64,000 nt of DNA from an uncultured Planctomycetales bacterium (GTDB lineage: Bacteria > Planctomycetota > Planctomycetia > Isosphaerales > Isosphaeraceae): assembly GCA_903926465.1 (NCBI GenBank), contig CAIYJE010000031.1, positions 1 to 64,000 on the forward strand, read 5' to 3'. How positions within the stretch are numbered: position 1 is the stretch's first letter; the number at the start of each line of letters is the position of its first letter. Positions 37,365-45,547 of this stretch are shown here, piece after piece. The translations under genes were made by a program, and so were the position numbers. The notes under the pieces are model-generated. The model worked only from the letters and a program-made list of their open reading frames with translations. It was not told where the DNA came from and did no database searches.

Positions 37365-38080
37365 GGAGTTCGGGGCCGCCTTGCCCAGAGGGTTTGTGTG
37401 ATTACCAGCGCAACCACGGAAACCGTAGAGACCATGGCGGTGAACACCAGGGCGGTTTTGGGATCATCACGCAGCACAGCGGCATCATAAATGGCCATGG
37501 AAACCGTACGCGTTCGTCCGGGCATGTCCCCCGCCACCATGAGGGTTGCTCCAAAATCGCCAAGCGCTCTTACAAACGCCAGGATGACGCCTGACGCCAG
37601 CCCACGCCAGGCCAATGGTAATGTTACCGAGGCGAACACCGACCAGTTCGTACGACCCAGTAACCGCGCCATCTGCTCAAGACGCGGCTCAACCCCTTCA
37701 AACGCCGACCGGGCCGGTAGCAAGAAAAGTGGGAATGCCGCCACCGCAGAGGCTATCACTCCCCCGCTCCAGTGAAAAACCACCGTCCAGCCCAACGCAT
37801 GCTCCAGCAAGCCCCCCAGCCATGATCGACGACCCAGGATCAGCAACAGCACGTACCCAAGCACCGTGGGCGGCATGACCAGCGGTAGCAACACCACCCC
37901 GCTCAGAATCCCCTTCCCCACAAAGTTTCCCCGCGCCAGCACCAAGGCCAGCGGAAGCCCTGTTGCCACCACCAGAAGGGTGGCCAGGCTGGCAATGCGC
38001 AACGAGAGCCAGAATGGCGACAGGTCGAGTTCACTCAACGCCCGCTCCCTGGCTCTGGATTTCACTCGGTAGATCAGCAC
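37361..38080 (-). CDS. modB: Molybdate ABC transporter permease ModB
   Basis: A 239-residue inner-membrane permease with about five hydrophobic segments (LSLRIASLATLLVVATGLPLALVL, SGVVLLPLVMPPTVLGYVLLLIL, VIASAVAAFPLFLLPARSAFEGV and others) and the cytoplasmic EAA-type loop VEPRLEQMARLLGRTNWSVFASVTLPLAWRGLASG followed by FVRALGDFGATLMVAGDMPG, which is characteristic of ModB. Starts at GTG 38080 or at GTG 38065. It is translated together with modC through a 4-nt overlap. In the 276 bp upstream I see no modA, which is normally the first gene. Confidence 0.9.
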   Translation of the reverse strand: MLIYRVKSRARERALSELDLSPFWLSLRIASLATLLVVATGLPLALVLARGNFVGKGILSGVVLLPLVMPPTVLGYVLLLILGRRSWLGGLLEHALGWTVVFHWSGGVIASAVAAFPLFLLPARSAFEGVEPRLEQMARLLGRTNWSVFASVTLPLAWRGLASGVILAFVRALGDFGATLMVAGDMPGRTRTVSMAIYDAAVLRDDPKTALVFTAMVSTVSVVALVITQTLWARRPRTP

Positions 38081-38356
38081 AGCCGATCCCTACCCAGCCG
38101 CAACTCCAGCTCCACTCCCTGTTGGCGGGCCAGATTCGGCTGCGGTTCCCCGGGATTAACGGAGTCTGGGTCATCAGAAATCGGTAGCCTTCCAGGCTCC
38201 TGGCCGGGTGGTGCATCGAAGCTTTGCGAGTATGGCAACCGATCCCCGTCCCCTGCAAGCTGCATCCCTTTGGTTCAGGGTAACTCCCACCCGTTCTGAA
38301 CGAGGAGCGCTTGGGTCGCAACCTTTGAGGCAAGAGGCTGACGGATCGAGTTGGAC

Positions 38357-39445
38357 TCAGAATTCGGTCGCTGAGATAAGTTCCGCTCCGTCCAAGGTTC
38401 CAAGCCCCTGCCAGGTTGACCGGTTCACGGAATTCTTGACGAATTGCACCCGCCCATCGCAAAACAAGCTCAAAACCCCGCCAGGGTGCCTGCTCCTGGA
38501 AGTCACATTCAAGGTCATACTCTTCCAGGGATCAGACAGATTGGTTTGATGGGGAAGTCCACCACGGCAATCCAGGTTGGGGTCATTGGGTGGACGGCGA
38601 TGGTTGTAAATGGTCTGGCCTGGATCTCCATACGCCCACATCACCCCCCGAGTTGCCCGAAATCCGTTGATTTTTCCCTCAACACAAATGCTGAGGTAAT
38701 CTTGGTCCGACGTGAGCGGATGACTGTTGGACGGAACCGCATAACCGGACAGGGGATCACTGGCGAAGATGTCCAGCCCACTAGAATTGCTTGGCGCGCC
38801 GCTTGAGGAGCGAACGGTTTCACTGATGGCAACGGTCTGAGTCAATCCGTCCCTGATCATCGCAACCGCAATCGTAGAGTCTTCATAAAATAACCCGTTC
38901 GGCCGCGGCATCGTTGACGGCTTTGGCTGTTTGGCCACGGTGAAGCCAGATCCCGCGCTCAGGGAATAATTGGAGCCCGCGTAAAGACTCTGGCCAACCG
39001 TAACCAGTGCCGGGCCCCCATCGGAAGGACAAAGCAAAGACGCGATCACCGTGGCGGTACCCGTCACATTCACGGTCGCAAATGAATCGGACTGGGCATC
39101 AGGCTCTGGATTCATCTGAAAGTTCAGAGAATCAAATAACGGCCCCTGCTCCAACTGCGGCAACACCTGGGAGAACGCCCCCCAGCAATGCCCATTCCCC
39201 TTCAAATACGTGCTGATTCGTCCCGGGGGATAGACCCGATGGGCATTTTCATAGGAGCTGAGTGCAATACCAATCTGCTTGAGATTGCTCGTACATTGAG
39301 CCCTACGGGCTGCTTCCCGAGCTGCCTGCACCGCCGGCAGTAATAACGCTACAAGGACACCGATGACCGAAATTACCACGAGGAGTTCGATCAGCGTGAA
39401 ACCAGATCGTTTCCCGGGCAAACGTTGCAAGGTTATTCTGCGCAT
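38357..39445 (-). CDS. DUF1559 pseudopilin-like exported protein
   Basis: A 362-residue planctomycete DUF1559 protein. The prepilin-type leader GFTLIELLVVISVIGVLVALLLPAVQAAREAARR is followed by a long helix, and the C-terminus has the H-x9-DG motif (HPGGVLSLFCDG), with DG usually starting a small domain. Such proteins are exported by the type II/IV pilus-like system and are present in tens of copies per planctomycete genome; their role is unknown. ATG 39445 is preferred over TTG 39454; GAAGGG lies 13 nt upstream, which is far. The region before it (39446-39733) contains no other gene. Confidence 0.93.
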   Translation of the reverse strand: MRRITLQRLPGKRSGFTLIELLVVISVIGVLVALLLPAVQAAREAARRAQCTSNLKQIGIALSSYENAHRVYPPGRISTYLKGNGHCWGAFSQVLPQLEQGPLFDSLNFQMNPEPDAQSDSFATVNVTGTATVIASLLCPSDGGPALVTVGQSLYAGSNYSLSAGSGFTVAKQPKPSTMPRPNGLFYEDSTIAVAMIRDGLTQTVAISETVRSSSGAPSNSSGLDIFASDPLSGYAVPSNSHPLTSDQDYLSICVEGKINGFRATRGVMWAYGDPGQTIYNHRRPPNDPNLDCRGGLPHQTNLSDPWKSMTLNVTSRSRHPGGVLSLFCDGRVQFVKNSVNRSTWQGLGTLDGAELISATEF

Positions 39446-39733
39446 AGAGCACAATCACCCTTCCGCAAGCAACCGTTCTACTCGCTAAAATCGATACATC
39501 CAGCCCAATCTATCCGAACTACGCCGTTATGTGCCGAAGTTTCAGCACTGCGTTGCGAAATTTCAACATATTGCTTTTAAACCCCACAACACGCCATTGC
39601 GTGGCATTTTGTTAGCAGCTCAATCACATTTTGCTGAAGATGATCATCACAACACCGTGAGTTCTCAAGATCAAACTGATGTCCCAACAAGCCATCTTAA
39701 CACACAAACTACCATTCTTTGGCCACACGCAAA

Positions 39734-40339
39734 ATGCTTCGCTATTTAAAGCTATACAAACCCTACGATGTGCTTTGTCAATTCACAGACACGGCCGAGC
39801 GATCCACCCTGAAGGACTATGTGGATCTCCCTGGTGTGTACAGCGTGGGTCGGCTGGACCGAGACAGCGAAGGGTTGCTCTTACTGACCAACGACGGTTC
39901 GCTGGCCCATGAACTCACCGATCCGCGTTATGCGCACCCTCGTACTTACTGGGTTCAGGTGGAAGGGGTGCCAACCGAAGACGCGCTCACGGACCTGAGA
40001 AAGGGCGTTCGGCTCAACGATGGCCTCACGCTTCCCACCGAGGTACTTCGTCTGCCGGAGGAACCCAATCTGCCGCCACGATCTGTGCCTGTCCGGTTCC
40101 GGAAGACGGTTCCCACGTCCTGGATTGAGTTGACCCTTCGAGAAGGACGGAACAGGCAGGTGCGTAGGATGACGGCCGCTGTTGGGTTTCCAACGTTACG
40201 ATTGGTCCGGGCGTTTATTGGACCGATCACGCTGGAATCTCTCCAGTCTGGACAGTGGCAGGATCTTTCCCCGAACGAGCTGAAAAGTTTGCGAGCGTCG
40301 ATTCGTACAAATCGCACTCGTCGTGGCCCTCGCCGGTGA
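39734..40339 (+). CDS. rluE: 23S rRNA pseudouridine synthase, RluE/RsuA type
   Basis: A 201-residue RsuA-type enzyme that turns one uridine in 23S rRNA into pseudouridine. The catalytic Asp is in GRLDRDSEGLLLLTNDG, the family signature. Other blocks are PRTYWVQVEG and TLREGRNRQVRRMTAAVGFPTLRLVR. There is no N-terminal S4 domain, which is typical of RluE. The exact site modified (U2457 in E. coli) is inferred from the family. ATG 39734 starts just before the fold; a TTG at 39719 also opens the frame. The C-terminus ends in a basic tail. Confidence 0.9.
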   Translation: MLRYLKLYKPYDVLCQFTDTAERSTLKDYVDLPGVYSVGRLDRDSEGLLLLTNDGSLAHELTDPRYAHPRTYWVQVEGVPTEDALTDLRKGVRLNDGLTLPTEVLRLPEEPNLPPRSVPVRFRKTVPTSWIELTLREGRNRQVRRMTAAVGFPTLRLVRAFIGPITLESLQSGQWQDLSPNELKSLRASIRTNRTRRGPRR

Positions 40340-40525
40340 GTAAACTCTAGTACACTGACTTACATTGAATGGCTTCAAGAATTCCTGAGAACTCAGAGGG
40401 TTTGCCAAAACCGGGAACTGGGCAGGACTCTCAGGCCATACCACGGGTCTGCCTAACCTCTGGTTCACGGCTCCTCTTGCCACCCTGTTTTTCCTGAACT
40501 TCGCCTCAGAGTTGAGCGATCGCTG

Positions 40526-41935
40526 ATGAGCCAGACGGCTGAAAGCGGATCTCCGGTTGCCCCACTCCGACTGTCGTTTGACGGCGGAACCGTGGTGGTT
40601 GATGGCTTGAAAGAAGGAGAAACCCGTGGGATACCGGGAATTGAATACGATGCTCGGACCGGTCGTCATCGGGCCGAGGCAATCTGGTATCGCTCCATCG
40701 TCCAGCATTTGATCGATTCCAAGATTCCCGTTGAAGATCAGGCCAGGAAGTACAAAGAAACACGGTGGCCTCTGCACATTGAGAAGGCCCCTTTTCCTCA
40801 TCAAACGGAAGCGCTTGAAGCCTGGTGGAAGGTGGGCGGCCGGGGCGTGGTGGTGCTGCCTACGGGCACTGGCAAGACGCATGTGGCAAACCTGTGCATT
40901 GAGCGGGCCAAACGTCCATCGCTGGTGATCACGCCCACCATCGACCTGCTCAACCAGTGGTATGACGAACTAACGATTTGCTTCTCCACCGAAGTTGGAC
41001 TGATTGGCGGCGGTTACCATGAAGTCAAACCCCTGACCGTCACCACCTATGACTCCGCGTACATGAACATGGAGCGGTTGGGGAACCTATTTGGCCTGTT
41101 GATCTTCGATGAATGCCATCACCTGCCCGGCCCCACCTACGGGCTGGCGGCAACATGCTCAATCGCTCCGTTTCGCCTGGGACTTACGGCTACTCCGGAA
41201 CGCTCAGACAACGCCCATGAGCGGTTCGACCAGTTGATTGGACCGATTGTTTACCGGCGTGAGATCACCGAGTTACGTGGTCGGTTTCTGGCGGAATACA
41301 ATATTGAAACCCTGCACGCTCAGCTCTCCGAGGAAGACCGAACCCGGTATGACGCCTGTCGGGAAGTTTATCGAAACTTCATCCGCGATAGCGGAATCGA
41401 CATGCGTGACCAAACCGCCTGGTCAAAATTTCTGTTCCTCGCGTTTCGTTCTCCGGAAGGTCGATCTGCTTACCAGGCCTACCGCGAACAGCGCGCCCTG
41501 GCCTTGGCGGCACCCGCCAAGCTGGCCTTGCTGGAACGGCTGCTGAGTATGCACAACGGTGACCGCGTTATCATCTTCACCCATGACAACGCCACCGTTT
41601 ATGAAATCGCCAGGCGCTTTCTGGTGCCCGTGATCACGCACCAAACCAAAACCAAGGAGCGGCGCGAAATCTTGCTCAAGTTCAACTCGGGCGAGTATCC
41701 CATTGTGGCCACTTCCCGCGTGCTGAATGAAGGAGTGAATGTGCCAGAGGCCAACGTGGCCATCATTCTCTCCGGTTCTGGGTCGGTCAGAGAACACGTC
41801 CAGAGATTGGGCCGAATTTTGCGTAAAAGTGGTGACAAGCAAGCCACACTCTATGAGGTTGTCACGGCAGGAACGTCGGAAGAGTACACCTCCAGCCGTC
41901 GACGAAAGCATAGCGCCTACGGAGGTTTTGCTTGA
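40526..41935 (+). CDS. XPB/Rad25-like DNA helicase (SF2)
   Basis: A 469-residue SF2 helicase of the XPB group. The N-terminal 90 residues (LRLSFDGGTVVVDG, GIPGIEYDARTGRHRAEA) resemble the damage-recognition-like domain of archaeal XPB. The motor follows: Walker A PTGTGKT (112-118), DECH box (195-198), LTATPER (motif III), then in the second RecA domain the ATSRVLNEGVN motif and the arginine finger motif RLGRILRK (427-434). It unwinds or remodels DNA using ATP. It is the first gene of an operon: the next gene starts inside its stop region (TTGA), and the third gene is a DUF790/Bax1 homologue, the known partner of archaeal XPB. Confidence 0.92.
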   Translation: MSQTAESGSPVAPLRLSFDGGTVVVDGLKEGETRGIPGIEYDARTGRHRAEAIWYRSIVQHLIDSKIPVEDQARKYKETRWPLHIEKAPFPHQTEALEAWWKVGGRGVVVLPTGTGKTHVANLCIERAKRPSLVITPTIDLLNQWYDELTICFSTEVGLIGGGYHEVKPLTVTTYDSAYMNMERLGNLFGLLIFDECHHLPGPTYGLAATCSIAPFRLGLTATPERSDNAHERFDQLIGPIVYRREITELRGRFLAEYNIETLHAQLSEEDRTRYDACREVYRNFIRDSGIDMRDQTAWSKFLFLAFRSPEGRSAYQAYREQRALALAAPAKLALLERLLSMHNGDRVIIFTHDNATVYEIARRFLVPVITHQTKTKERREILLKFNSGEYPIVATSRVLNEGVNVPEANVAIILSGSGSVREHVQRLGRILRKSGDKQATLYEVVTAGTSEEYTSSRRRKHSAYGGFA

Positions 41936-42732
41936 GCCAGGGAGCCTCCGCCTTCAGCATTGATCTCCCCTGGAGTACGCAAAGCCGTGGTTGCGCGGTT
42001 GTTGCTTCAATCGACGATGAGGGATTGGTGGAAATCGAAGAGATCAGTCGGGGCCTGGATCGTGATCGGCTGATCCGTAACTTGCAGTCCAGATCCGCCG
42101 CTGATCCCCTGATTGTGATGGACATTCCTGTGGACGGCTGCAACCAGCTCAGCCCCGGGGTGTACCGCCGACTGGAACTGCGCTTGAAACGGCTGCAAAT
42201 GGGTGTGCTTCCCGCAGGCGATGCCGGCACGCTGGGTCCGGACCTCGCTGCCCAGATCCAAAGCGCAATCCCGGCCGCCCGGGTTGTGGAAGGCCATCCG
42301 TATGGCGTTCTCAAAGTGCTGCATGCCATGGCAGAATCTGGTGTGACGCCCGACCACATGTTTGGCCCGCTCTGTGCCGTGCTCGATGCCAAGTTTCCAG
42401 GCTCCTGGCCGCCCCGTTACAAACGGGCCAAAACCGCACAAATGCGTGCCCTGGCCTGTGAGCGTGTGCGTGAACTGATCATGGAGTTTTTCCCGGGGTG
42501 TCGTGCGGCGCTTGCTTCACCAGCGGGTCGAAGCACCGATGCGCTCGATGCCGTACTGGGCCTATATCCAGCCTGGTTGCAAAAAATGGGATCAGCCTGG
42601 ACTTACCTTGCCACAGACCCGGCCGGTGGATCGATCTTGCTTCTGGCCGACCGCTGGTGGCGTGACCGTTTTGAGAGTTTGATACCAACTCATGAGTTGC
42701 CCGTCTTCCACCAGGGAGCCACTCCATGTTGA
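41932..42732 (+). CDS. DUF429-like predicted RNase H-fold nuclease
   Basis: A 266-residue protein that fits the DUF429 predicted RNase H-like nuclease family. Acidic residues at the expected places are Asp11 (SIDLPW), Asp64 (VMDIPVDG), Glu120 (VVEGHPYGVLK) and Asp203/Asp206 (STDALDAVLG). The function is not proven in any member I know. The TTG start at 41932 overlaps the helicase stop by 4 nt and has GGAGG 6 nt upstream, so it is well supported. It overlaps the DUF790 gene by 7 nt. The tight packing between an XPB-like helicase and its Bax1-like partner suggests a shared DNA-processing task. Confidence 0.68.
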   Translation: MSQGASAFSIDLPWSTQSRGCAVVASIDDEGLVEIEEISRGLDRDRLIRNLQSRSAADPLIVMDIPVDGCNQLSPGVYRRLELRLKRLQMGVLPAGDAGTLGPDLAAQIQSAIPAARVVEGHPYGVLKVLHAMAESGVTPDHMFGPLCAVLDAKFPGSWPPRYKRAKTAQMRALACERVRELIMEFFPGCRAALASPAGRSTDALDAVLGLYPAWLQKMGSAWTYLATDPAGGSILLLADRWWRDRFESLIPTHELPVFHQGATPC

Positions 42733-43967
42733 CTGGTAACCTGGTGATAGTCCGAAACGCGCGTGACCGGATCATTCCGCGTTATCTTGAACCCGAGGCA
42801 CCGTACTGGCTGGAGGCTGCCGAGAGCCTGTTACTGATCTTCCGCGAAGGGCTTTCCAGCGGTCGGACTCGGGGCGAGATCGAGGCTGAAGTGGAGGCCC
42901 TGATCGGCGAGGGGGGAGGTGCGGCCACACTGGTTCATCGTGGGCTGGCCAAAGTGCTTGAAGATCGCGCAGAGTTTGAGGTGGTGTCTGACGTGCCACC
43001 CGAAACACTCAGGGCACAGGTCTTCACGGCCTCCTCATTGCATCGGGCCGAACTGCGCAAACTGGGCCCCCGGCATCCATTCCAGCGCGATGAGGTTCTG
43101 GCCCAAGTGGCCCAATCATTTGGCCTGACCCCCGACCAGGTCATTGCAGCGCTCTTTGCCGACCTGAAGGATGAGAACCGGATCCTCTCATTCAAAGACC
43201 TGAGCGCGGCAGCTCTGCTCAACCGCTATAACGTTGCGCTGGCCCAGGCAGTCTTGCTGCGCTCGGTACGAATTGAGGCCGAGGTGCGAGGAGAGACGCC
43301 GGCCCGCTATCGGCACCTGTTCCGCTGGCTGAAATTCCATCGCTTACTCTATCGGGTCACTGGCTCAGCCACCCAGGGGTACCGCTTTCAGATTGATGGT
43401 CCCTTGAGCCTGTTCAGCGCCACCACTCGGTATGGCTTACAGATGGCGCTTTTTCTACCGGCGTTACTTCAGTGTCGGTCTTTTCGACTGGATGCCGAAC
43501 TGCGCTGGGGACCAGGCCGAGACCCAATGACATTTCACCTTGAGAGTAATGACGGCCTGGTGCCGCACCGTGAGGCCCAGGCGCAGTACGTTCCTCAGGA
43601 AATCACCGTGTTTCTGGAGCGGTTCAAACTGCTGGCGCCAGACTGGGAAACCCACGAGGCCGGCGAACTCGTGGAGCTGCCCGGTGATGATCTCTGGGTT
43701 CCCGATTATCGGTTCCACCATCGCCCCACCAAGACCGACGTCTTTGTCGAAATCCTGGGTTTCTGGAAGAAATCAAGCGTGGAACGGCTGCTCAAGCTGC
43801 TCCCCCAGCTCAAAACCATGCGGTACGTGCTGGCTCTTTCCGAACGACTCAAAGTGGACGAAGATGCGATGGAGCTGGATGCCCTGCCCGACTCCATTCT
43901 GCGCTTCAAAGAAATTCCCAACGCGAACGAATTTCGGCTGCGCCTGGAGCAGCAACTGAATCGTTGA
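42726..43967 (+). CDS. DUF790 family protein, Bax1-like nuclease
   Basis: A 413-residue DUF790 protein. In archaea this family is Bax1, a structure-specific nuclease that binds XPB. The N-terminal part has the family opening MLTGNLVIVRNARDRIIPRYL and helical segments. The C-terminal nuclease-like part carries P326-D327-Y-R-F-H-H, then FVEILGFWKK (Glu342 to Lys349), which fits a PD-(D/E)XK type core. ATG 42726 lies inside the end of the preceding gene (7-nt overlap), so translation is coupled. It is the last gene of the XPB operon; a cardiolipin synthase gene follows after 97 nt. Confidence 0.85.
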   Translation: MLTGNLVIVRNARDRIIPRYLEPEAPYWLEAAESLLLIFREGLSSGRTRGEIEAEVEALIGEGGGAATLVHRGLAKVLEDRAEFEVVSDVPPETLRAQVFTASSLHRAELRKLGPRHPFQRDEVLAQVAQSFGLTPDQVIAALFADLKDENRILSFKDLSAAALLNRYNVALAQAVLLRSVRIEAEVRGETPARYRHLFRWLKFHRLLYRVTGSATQGYRFQIDGPLSLFSATTRYGLQMALFLPALLQCRSFRLDAELRWGPGRDPMTFHLESNDGLVPHREAQAQYVPQEITVFLERFKLLAPDWETHEAGELVELPGDDLWVPDYRFHHRPTKTDVFVEILGFWKKSSVERLLKLLPQLKTMRYVLALSERLKVDEDAMELDALPDSILRFKEIPNANEFRLRLEQQLNR

Positions 43968-44064
43968 TGTTCGTCGGCCTGGTCCGTACCGCACGCTTGC
44001 AACCTCCATCGCAGCCGGCCACCTACGTCGCACAACATCAAGACATCGTCACAAGATAAACCCC

Positions 44065-45516
44065 ATGAATGGTAGTCACTGGACGCTGCTCGTTGTCTCA
44101 CTAGACTGGGTGATCAGGCTTGGATTGATTCTGCGTGCGATCATGCGCCGGCTGCAGGTTGGAGTTTCACTGGCCTGGATGGCGGTGATTCTGGGCTTTC
44201 CCTTCTTGGGGACTGGAATTTACTTACTGTTTGGGGAACGGCGGCTAGGCCGAATGCGGGCCGACCGGGCTCGCGAACTGCATGAACCGTATGCATCCTG
44301 GCTTGCAGAGTTCCGGTCCAGATATCTCGAAGCGGAGTCCCGGCTCTTACCCACCGATCTCACGATGGCCCGCCTGGTCAACAACGGATCGGGGCAACCG
44401 GTACTCCCTGACAATGCTCTGGAACTGATTCCAGGGGCGGATCTCTTCTTTGAACGGCTTGAAGCGGATGTGAAGGCCGCCAGCCGCTCTTGCCATCTTG
44501 AATTCTATATCTGGTCTGCAGGAGGGCGGGCCGACGCGTTGCACCAGGCACTGGCGCAGGCGGCTGCGCATGGGGTGAGATGCCGTGTGCTGGTAGATGC
44601 CCTTGGATCTGCCAGCTTTCTGCGATCCCCCGAGGCCGCTGCTTTGCGCTCTTCGGGAGTGGATCTTCGGGCGGCCCTGCCCGTGAACTTGATCCAAGGC
44701 TTGTTCCGCCGCCTGGACCTGAGACTCCATCGCAAGATCGTGGTCATTGACGGGCTGGTGGGTTACACGGGAAGCCAGAATATTGCCGACCCCCGTTTCT
44801 TCAAGCAAAACTCGGGAGTCGGCGAGTGGATTGATGCCATGGTGCGGGTGACCGGGCCCGCCGTGGAAGCCTTGGCCGTTACGTTCGTGGAAGACTGGGA
44901 ACTGGAGACCGATCAGGGGCTGCAATCTCTTTCAGAAACCCTGGTGGATGATATTCAGACGCGTGGAAGCTCACTCGTTCAGGTCATTCCCTCGGGACCC
45001 AACCTGCCCCGGGACCGGATGGAAACCCTGATCATTCAGTCGATTTATGATGCGACCCAGGAAATTGTGCTGACCACCCCATACTTCGTTCCCAGCGAAT
45101 CGATGGTCGAAGAGCTTCTCGCTGCAGCGCTCAGAGGCGTGGTGGTAATCCTGGTTGTACCAGCCAAGATCGATTCCAAGCTGGTGAATCTGGCCAGCCG
45201 CGCGTTCCAAGGTGATCTTGCCGATGCTGGCGTAAAGCTGGCGCTCTTCGAAGGGGGACTGCTTCATACGAAGTCGATCACCATCGACGGCCGCCGCTCA
45301 CTCTTCGGGTCACTGAATCTAGACCCTCGCAGCCTGCAATTGAATTTCGAGATCACCCTGGCGGTCTATGACGTCAGCTTCACAAAGTCACTGAGAGCAC
45401 TCCAGCAAACTTACCTGGATCGTTCCACGCTGCTAGATCTTGATGCCTGGAAAAAGCGCCCGTTTCTTTTGCGATTCGCAGAAAACTCCGCGCGGCTGCT
45501 TGGTCCCGTGATCTGA
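44065..45516 (+). CDS. cls: Cardiolipin synthase (phospholipase D family)
   Basis: A 483-residue membrane enzyme that joins two phosphatidylglycerols to cardiolipin plus glycerol. Two N-terminal membrane segments (residues about 5-25 and 35-56) anchor it. The two HKD motifs are LHRKIVVIDGLVGYTGSQNIAD and LLHTKSITIDGRRSLFGSLNLDPRS. The SAGG..ADALHQALAQAAAHGVRCRVLVD segment lies before the first. The architecture matches ClsA-type enzymes. It is on the same strand as the XPB operon, 97 nt behind, and may share transcription, although there is no evident functional link. Confidence 0.95.
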   Translation: MNGSHWTLLVVSLDWVIRLGLILRAIMRRLQVGVSLAWMAVILGFPFLGTGIYLLFGERRLGRMRADRARELHEPYASWLAEFRSRYLEAESRLLPTDLTMARLVNNGSGQPVLPDNALELIPGADLFFERLEADVKAASRSCHLEFYIWSAGGRADALHQALAQAAAHGVRCRVLVDALGSASFLRSPEAAALRSSGVDLRAALPVNLIQGLFRRLDLRLHRKIVVIDGLVGYTGSQNIADPRFFKQNSGVGEWIDAMVRVTGPAVEALAVTFVEDWELETDQGLQSLSETLVDDIQTRGSSLVQVIPSGPNLPRDRMETLIIQSIYDATQEIVLTTPYFVPSESMVEELLAAALRGVVVILVVPAKIDSKLVNLASRAFQGDLADAGVKLALFEGGLLHTKSITIDGRRSLFGSLNLDPRSLQLNFEITLAVYDVSFTKSLRALQQTYLDRSTLLDLDAWKKRPFLLRFAENSARLLGPVI

Positions 45517-45547
45517 AACCTGCAGCGCTGCCGATCTTGCGACCCGA

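Noticed and set aside
36303-37490. 395-residue plus-strand frame
   Set aside because: Antisense to modC and the end of modB; it has no family features.
38031-38462. Minus-strand frame upstream of modB that might be modA
   Set aside because: No periplasmic-binding-protein features; overlaps the ends of modB and the DUF1559 gene.
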